Shown one piece after another: positions 37,109 through 42,123 of a stretch of DNA of 42,123 nt; position 1 is the stretch's first letter; each line of letters starts with the position of its first letter. The notes below the pieces were generated by a model that was not told the DNA's origin, made no database searches, and was given only the letters and a program-made list of their open reading frames with translations. The stretch comes from Mycobacterium sp. (GTDB lineage Bacteria; Actinomycetota; Actinomycetes; Mycobacteriales; Mycobacteriaceae). The translations under genes were made by a program, and so were the position numbers. The stretch is from assembly GCF_019243155.1 (NCBI RefSeq), contig NZ_JAFAUS010000003.1, positions 1 to 42,123 on the forward strand. The letters are read 5' to 3'.

Positions 37109-37572
37109 AGCGAATCCAACCGGAAGACCGGGCAGATGCCTGCCAGCGCCTCGAATTCGTCGGGGCGGCCCTCCTTGACCAACCCGGACCGCTTCATGAA
37201 GCCGACGCCGGTGGGCACCTCGTCCGGGAAGGCCCGCAGGAACGGCCGCGCATCGTCGGCGGACAACTCCACCATCCGCAGATGCTCCTTCGCGCGGCCG
37301 CGCGTGAGCGTGACTTCGCCTGCGGCCCTTACGTTTCGGATCCAGTCCGCGCCCGGGAAGCCGCCCACCACATACCGCTTGCCGTCGACCGTCATCGGCG
37401 TCACCGGGGTCGACCGGGGCGTGCCGGACTTGCGGCCAGGCACGGTCAACACCACCGGGCTCTCGCCGCCGAAGCTCAGGCCGAGCCGGGAGAGCTGGAT
37501 GAACAGCTTGTTCGCCGGTTTCAGCCACCACGGCGGCTTGAGAGGCGGCTTGAGCCCGTCAGCTTCTGCCAT
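37105..37572 (-). CDS. Deazaflavin-dependent (F420) nitroreductase family protein
   Basis: ATG 37572, 155 aa; 'VVLTVPGRKSGTPRSTPVTPMTVDGKRYVVGGFPGADWIRNVRAAGEVTLTRGR' DDN signature; GTGA overlap with menB. Confidence 0.92.
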
Positions 37573-37586
37573 GCCTGCCACAGTAG

Positions 37587-38525
37587 TCAGCTCTGCGGGG
37601 CCTCCAGGAAGGGTTCGACGCCGTGTGCCCACGGGTCGGCCCCCGGTTCGGTGACGGCGTCCAGCTTGGCGATCGCCTCGGCGCTCAGCGTGACGTCTCC
37701 CGCGCCGATGTTCTGCTCGAGGTGCGCGATCGATCGCGTTCCCGGAATGAGCAGCGTGTTCAGCGCGTGGGCCAGCAGCCACGCCAACCCCACCTGGGAC
37801 GGTGTCGCACCGATTTCGCCGGCGATCTCGATCACCACGGCGTTGTCGGCGACCTTGGGGAAGCCCGGGAACGCCGACCCGAGCGGGAAGTACGGCACCC
37901 ACGCGATGCCCTCGGCCGTGCAGACCTCGACCATCTCCTCCTGGGAGCGGTCGAGCAGGCTGTAGGCGTTCTGCACGCAGGCGATGCCCGCGGGCAGCGC
38001 CCGGCGCAGCACGTCGAGCGGCACACTGCTGACGCCGATCCCGCCGATCTTGCCCTCGTCGCGCAGCGCGATCATCTCGGCCAGCTGGTCGTCGAGGTCG
38101 ACGATCTGGTCGCCCTCGGCGCCCACTCCGGGGCCGAGGTCCATGCGCCGCAGGTTGACCACGGGGATCTGGTCCAGGCCCAGTTGGCTCAGGTCGTCTT
38201 CGACGGCGGCCCGCAGCTCGGCGGGCTTCTGCGCGGCGCCCAGGGGAACCGGTTCTTCGCCGGTGTAGCGCGCCCCGACCTTGCTCACGATGACGAGGTC
38301 GTCGGGGTAGGGCGACAGCGCCGCGCGAATCCGGCGGTTCACCTCGCCGGGGCCGTAGAACGATGCGGTGTCGATGTGGTTGACGCCGAGCTCGACCGCC
38401 CGGCGCAGCACCGCGGCCGCGTCGTCGGCCGATGTCTCGAACAGCTGCATGGCGCCGTAGCCGACACGGGCAACCGTGTTCGTGCCGATGCGGCCGGTGC
38501 CGCCGAGGTGTGGCTTGTCACTCAT
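37587..38525 (-). CDS. Aldo/keto reductase
   Basis: 'LGVNHIDTASFYGPGEVNRRIRAAL', 'VIVSKVGARY', 'RSIAHLEQNIGAGDVTLSAEAIAKLDAV'. Confidence 0.95.
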   Translation of the reverse strand: MSDKPHLGGTGRIGTNTVARVGYGAMQLFETSADDAAAVLRRAVELGVNHIDTASFYGPGEVNRRIRAALSPYPDDLVIVSKVGARYTGEEPVPLGAAQKPAELRAAVEDDLSQLGLDQIPVVNLRRMDLGPGVGAEGDQIVDLDDQLAEMIALRDEGKIGGIGVSSVPLDVLRRALPAGIACVQNAYSLLDRSQEEMVEVCTAEGIAWVPYFPLGSAFPGFPKVADNAVVIEIAGEIGATPSQVGLAWLLAHALNTLLIPGTRSIAHLEQNIGAGDVTLSAEAIAKLDAVTEPGADPWAHGVEPFLEAPQS

Positions 38526-38559
38526 GGGTGCTCCCTTGATCGTGAGACACTGGAGAAAT

Positions 38560-38609
38560 GCGGAGGTCCCTCCGCTTTCGTCAGCGTAGCAGAAACGGAG
38601 GATCCTCCG
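38560..38609. promoter_or_regulatory. Two similar palindromic operator candidates in a divergent promoter region
   Basis: GCGGAGG-TC-CCTCCGC (38560-38575) and CGGAGGATCCTCCG (38596-38609), both followed by CTTT; centres 35 bp apart. Confidence 0.7.
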
Positions 38610-38611
38610 CT

Positions 38612-39160
38612 TTGGCTCAGCCTATTCGTTCCGATGCGCGCCGCAACCGCGACAAGTTGCTCGAGGTGGCGACCGCCGCGTTCGCCGCCGCCGACGGGCA
38701 GCCGGTGTCGCTGGAGTCGATAGCCCGCGACGCCGGCGTCGGGATCGGCACGCTCTATCGCCATTTCCCCAACCGGGAGGCTCTGGTCGAGGCGATCTAT
38801 CGGACCGAACTCGCCGAAGTGGCCGCGGCGGCCGAGCAGTTGGCGAAGCGGCATCCGCCGAAGGTCGCGCTGCGGCGCTGGATGGACCGCTACGCGAGCT
38901 TCGTGGCCGCCAAGCGCGGGATGGCCGAGTCGCTGCACGCGATGTTCGACTCCGGCGCGATGGAACCCAGCAAGACGCGTGACAGCATCGCCGGCGCCGT
39001 CGACTTGTTGCTGCAGGCCGGCGTCAGCGACGGAACTCTGCGCTCCGACGTGCAGGCCGACGACGTCGTGTCCAGCCTGATCGGGATCTTCTTGGCCAGC
39101 GGTTCCCCCGAGCAGACGGGCCGCATGCTCGACCTGCTGGTGGCCGGCGTCGCAACCTAA
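38612..39160 (+). CDS. TetR-family transcriptional regulator
   Basis: 'RSDARRNRDKLLEVATAAFAAADGQPVSLESIARDAGVGIGTLYRHFPNREALVEAIY' HTH. TTG 38612 with GGAGGA upstream; ATG 38558 is an alternative. Confidence 0.92.
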   Translation: MAQPIRSDARRNRDKLLEVATAAFAAADGQPVSLESIARDAGVGIGTLYRHFPNREALVEAIYRTELAEVAAAAEQLAKRHPPKVALRRWMDRYASFVAAKRGMAESLHAMFDSGAMEPSKTRDSIAGAVDLLLQAGVSDGTLRSDVQADDVVSSLIGIFLASGSPEQTGRMLDLLVAGVAT

Positions 39161-39180
39161 CCGATAGCCGACCCCTGGAC

Positions 39181-39237
39181 CCAACGTGAAGTTAGTTTCA
39201 CGTTGGAGGCTGAGCGTGAAGCCAGTTTCACGCTCGG
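39181..39237. terminator. Tandem hairpins between convergent genes
   Basis: CCAACGTGAA gttagt TTCACGTTGG (39181-39206) and GAGCGTGAA gccagt TTCACGCTC (39212-39235), in the 88-bp gap between TetR and the acyl-CoA ligase. Confidence 0.7.
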
Positions 39238-39248
39238 CATAAGCAAAC

Positions 39249-40850
39249 TCAGCCGACCGCGCGTCCGGCGCCTTCCCAGAACTGCGCCCGCACGGCCTTC
39301 TTGTCGGGCTTGCCCAGTGCGGTCAACGGCAGCGCCTCAACGATCTCAACCCGTTTCGGCGATTGCACCGAACCCTTGCGGTCCTTGACCGCCGCCTGGA
39401 TCTCAGCGATCAAGGTCTCGACGGCGGCGTCGTCGCTGGCCGCGTCGGAGCGCAGCACCACCACCGCGGTGACGGCCTCGCCCCACTTGTCGTCGGGCGT
39501 TCCGACCACGCACACCTGCGCGACGGCCGGATGCTCGGCGATCACGTCCTCGACCTCGCGGGGGAAGACGTTGAAGCCGCCGGTGACGATCATGTCCTTC
39601 ACCCGGTCGACGATGAAGTAGAAGCCGTCCTCGTCCTCGCGGGCCATGTCGCCGGTGTGCAGCCAGCCGTCCTTGAACGTGTCGGCCGTCGCCTCCGGCA
39701 GATTCCAGTAGCCGCCCGCCAAAAGCGGCCCGCTGACACAGATTTCGCCCGGCTCGCCCTGCGGCACCGGCTTGCCGTCTTCGCCCAGCAGCGCCACCCG
39801 AGCGAACAGCGTCGGCCGCCCGCAGGACGTCAGTCGCTTCTCGTCGTGGTCGGACTTGGCGAGGTAGGTGATCGCCATCGGTGCCTCGGACTGGCCGTAG
39901 TACTGGGCGAAGATCGGGCCGAACCGGCGGATCGCCTCGGCCAGCCGCACCGGGTTCATCGCCGAGGCGCCGTAGTAGACGGTCTCCAGCGACGACAGGT
40001 CGCGGGTGTGCGAATCGGGATGGTCCATCAGCGCGTAGAGCATCGAGGGCACCAGCATGGTCGCCGTAATCTTCTGCTCTTCAATGGTTTTCAGCACCTC
40101 GGCGGGATCGAACTTGCCCAGCACCACCATCTCGCCGCCCTTGACCACCGTGGGCGTGAAGAACGCAGCGCCGGCGTGCGACAGGGGCGTGCACATCAAG
40201 AACCGCGGGTGCTCGGGCCACTCCCATTCGGCGAGCTGGATCTGGGTCATGGTGGCGATGTTCCCGGTGGTGCCCATGACGCCCTTGGGCTTGCCGGTGG
40301 TGCCGCCCGTGTAGGCCATGCCGCCGACGTGGTCCGGGGCCAGCTCGGCGACCACCAGCGGCTTGGGCTCGTACTTCGCCGCCTCTGCCGATAGGTCGAC
40401 TGCATGACCTTTCAGGCCTTCCGGCACCGGACCGATGGTCAGGATCTGCTTGAGCGAGTCGACCTTCTCCAACAGCCCCAGCGCGCGCTCGACGAACATC
40501 GGGTTGGGGTCGACGATCAGCGAGCTGGCGCCACAGTCGGAGAGCACGTAGGCGTGGTCGTCCAGCGAGCCCAGTGGGTGCAGGGCGGTGCGCCGGTACC
40601 CCTGGGTCTGACTGGCGCCGAGGATCATCAGCACCTCGGGACGGTTCAGCGCCAACAGCCCCACGGTCACACCGGTGCCGGCGCCCAGGGCCTCGAACGC
40701 CTGCGTGTACTGACTGATCCGCTCGGCCAGCTGACCACCGGTCAGCGTGGTGTCGCCGAGGAAGAGCACTGGCCGGTTCTTGTGGCGCTTGAGCGCGCCC
40801 ACCAGCAAGTGGCCGTTATGGGTTGGATGGCGCAACAGATCGTCACTCAT
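39249..40850 (-). CDS. fadD8: Fatty-acyl-CoA / AMP-dependent ligase (fadD8-like, Rv0551c-like)
   Basis: 'GGMAYTGGTTGKPKGVMGTTGNIATM', 'GWLHTGDMAREDEDGFYFIVDRVKDMIVTGGFNVFPREVEDVI' ANL-superfamily motifs. Confidence 0.92.
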   Translation of the reverse strand: MSDDLLRHPTHNGHLLVGALKRHKNRPVLFLGDTTLTGGQLAERISQYTQAFEALGAGTGVTVGLLALNRPEVLMILGASQTQGYRRTALHPLGSLDDHAYVLSDCGASSLIVDPNPMFVERALGLLEKVDSLKQILTIGPVPEGLKGHAVDLSAEAAKYEPKPLVVAELAPDHVGGMAYTGGTTGKPKGVMGTTGNIATMTQIQLAEWEWPEHPRFLMCTPLSHAGAAFFTPTVVKGGEMVVLGKFDPAEVLKTIEEQKITATMLVPSMLYALMDHPDSHTRDLSSLETVYYGASAMNPVRLAEAIRRFGPIFAQYYGQSEAPMAITYLAKSDHDEKRLTSCGRPTLFARVALLGEDGKPVPQGEPGEICVSGPLLAGGYWNLPEATADTFKDGWLHTGDMAREDEDGFYFIVDRVKDMIVTGGFNVFPREVEDVIAEHPAVAQVCVVGTPDDKWGEAVTAVVVLRSDAASDDAAVETLIAEIQAAVKDRKGSVQSPKRVEIVEALPLTALGKPDKKAVRAQFWEGAGRAVG

Positions 40851-40915
40851 ATGGCCACACTAGAACGTGTTGCAATTCCGGTCAGCTGCGCCCTCAACGG
40901 CTAGTGTTTGCACAC

Positions 40916-42123
40916 ATGGCAGGGGCCGATCTCGTCATAACCGGAAACCTACTGACCGTTGACGACGCCCGGCCCACGGCCGAGGCGTTGGCCGTCGCCG
41001 ACGGGCGCATCATCGCCGTCGGCACCCGGTCCGACATCGCCGGGCATGTCGGCGAGGGAACCCAGAGCGTCGACGTCGGCGACGCCTGCGTCATGCCGGG
41101 ATTCGTTGAGGCGCACGGCCATCCGTTGATGGAGGCCGTGGCGCTGTCGGACCGGATCGTCGACATCCGCCCGGTCACCATCCCCGGCCCCGACGACGTC
41201 GTCGCGGCGATCCGCCGCGAGGTCGCGCGGCGCGGGTCCTCGGGCGCCTACCTGAACGGCTGGGACGCGCTGCTGCAGTCGGGCCTGCCCGACCCGACGC
41301 TGGCCTGGCTGGACGAGATCGCGCCGGACAACCCACTGGTGATCATTCACAACTCCGGGCACAAGGCCTTCTTCAACTCGCGCGCGGCCAAACTCAACGG
41401 GCTGACCCGCGACACCCCGGACCCCAAGGGCGCCAAGTACGGCCGCGACGCCAACGGGGAACTCGACGGCACCGCCGAGGAGATCACCGCGGTATTCCCG
41501 CTGCTGGGCGGGGCCATCCAGGCCAGCGAATACCCGGCGATGCTGCTCGCCGAATGCGCCCGGCTCAATCGCGCGGGCCTGACGACCTGCTCGGAGATGG
41601 CCTTCGACCCGAACTTCGGGCCCCTGGTCGAGGGCCTGCGCGACAACCTCACGGTTCGGCTGCGTACCTATGAGGTGTCCAACCCGCAGATGTCGACCGC
41701 CGCCACGCCCGGCCAGGGCGACGACATCCTGCGCCAGGTCGGCATCAAGATCTGGGTCGACGGCTCGCCGTGGATCGGCAATATCGCGCTGTCCTTTCCG
41801 TACCTGGACACCGAGGCGACCCGGACGATCGGCGTCAAACCCGGCTCGTGCGGATGCGCCAACTACACCGCCGAACAGCTGCGCGAGATCGTCGGTGCCT
41901 ACTACCCGCTGGGCTGGCAGATGGCCTGTCATGTGCAGGGCGACGCCGGCGTCGACACGATCCTCGACGTCTACGAAGAGGCGCTGAAAAGTCATCCGCG
42001 CGACGACCACCGGCTGCGGCTCGAACATGTCGGCGCCATCCGGCCCGAGCAACTCCAGCGTGCCGCCGACCTCGGTGTCACCTGCAGCATCTTCGTCGAC
42101 CAGATCCACTATTGGGGCGACGT
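40916..42123 (+). CDS. Amidohydrolase family protein (YtcJ-like; Rv0552-like), 3' truncated by window
   Basis: ATG 40916 open to window end: MAGADLVITGNLLTVDDARPTAEALAVADGRIIAVG..VMPGFVEAHGHP..KIWVDGSPWIGN..ACHVQGDAGVDTILDVYE. Absent from ORF track because no stop is in the window. Confidence 0.92.
   Translation, partial: MAGADLVITGNLLTVDDARPTAEALAVADGRIIAVGTRSDIAGHVGEGTQSVDVGDACVMPGFVEAHGHPLMEAVALSDRIVDIRPVTIPGPDDVVAAIRREVARRGSSGAYLNGWDALLQSGLPDPTLAWLDEIAPDNPLVIIHNSGHKAFFNSRAAKLNGLTRDTPDPKGAKYGRDANGELDGTAEEITAVFPLLGGAIQASEYPAMLLAECARLNRAGLTTCSEMAFDPNFGPLVEGLRDNLTVRLRTYEVSNPQMSTAATPGQGDDILRQVGIKIWVDGSPWIGNIALSFPYLDTEATRTIGVKPGSCGCANYTAEQLREIVGAYYPLGWQMACHVQGDAGVDTILDVYEEALKSHPRDDHRLRLEHVGAIRPEQLQRAADLGVTCSIFVDQIHYWGD

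Overview
High-GC actinobacterial chromosome window. Gene content and order look mycobacterial and broadly collinear, from memory, with the M. tuberculosis Rv0511-Rv0552 region. The backbone is respiratory/tetrapyrrole housekeeping: hemD 3' end, hemB, hemL, a System II cytochrome c biogenesis block (TlpA-like lipoprotein, ccdA, resB, ccsA), fabH, menA/menE/menB, an MTA/purine phosphorylase, a galE-like epimerase, pitA, a fadD-like acyl-CoA ligase and an amidohydrolase cut by the window end. I see no rRNA, tRNA, CRISPR, IS element, prophage or recognisable defence island. The points most worth a second look are small or regulatory: (1) a Cys-Cys-containing upstream ORF that ends 1 nt before an ssuD-like gene, a candidate cysteine-attenuation leader; (2) a decayed C-terminal fragment of a glycine/sarcosine-type methyltransferase beginning directly after an MFS gene stop; (3) twin near-identical palindromes 35 bp apart in a divergent TetR / aldo-keto reductase promoter; (4) tandem near-identical hairpins between convergent genes; (5) a perfect 13-bp hairpin spanning a stop codon just upstream of menE; (6) an 11-bp-period GTTAACC-like direct repeat upstream of the phosphate transporter pitA; (7) two small ORFs missing from the ORF track. 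All homology calls come from reading the translations; no searches were run.
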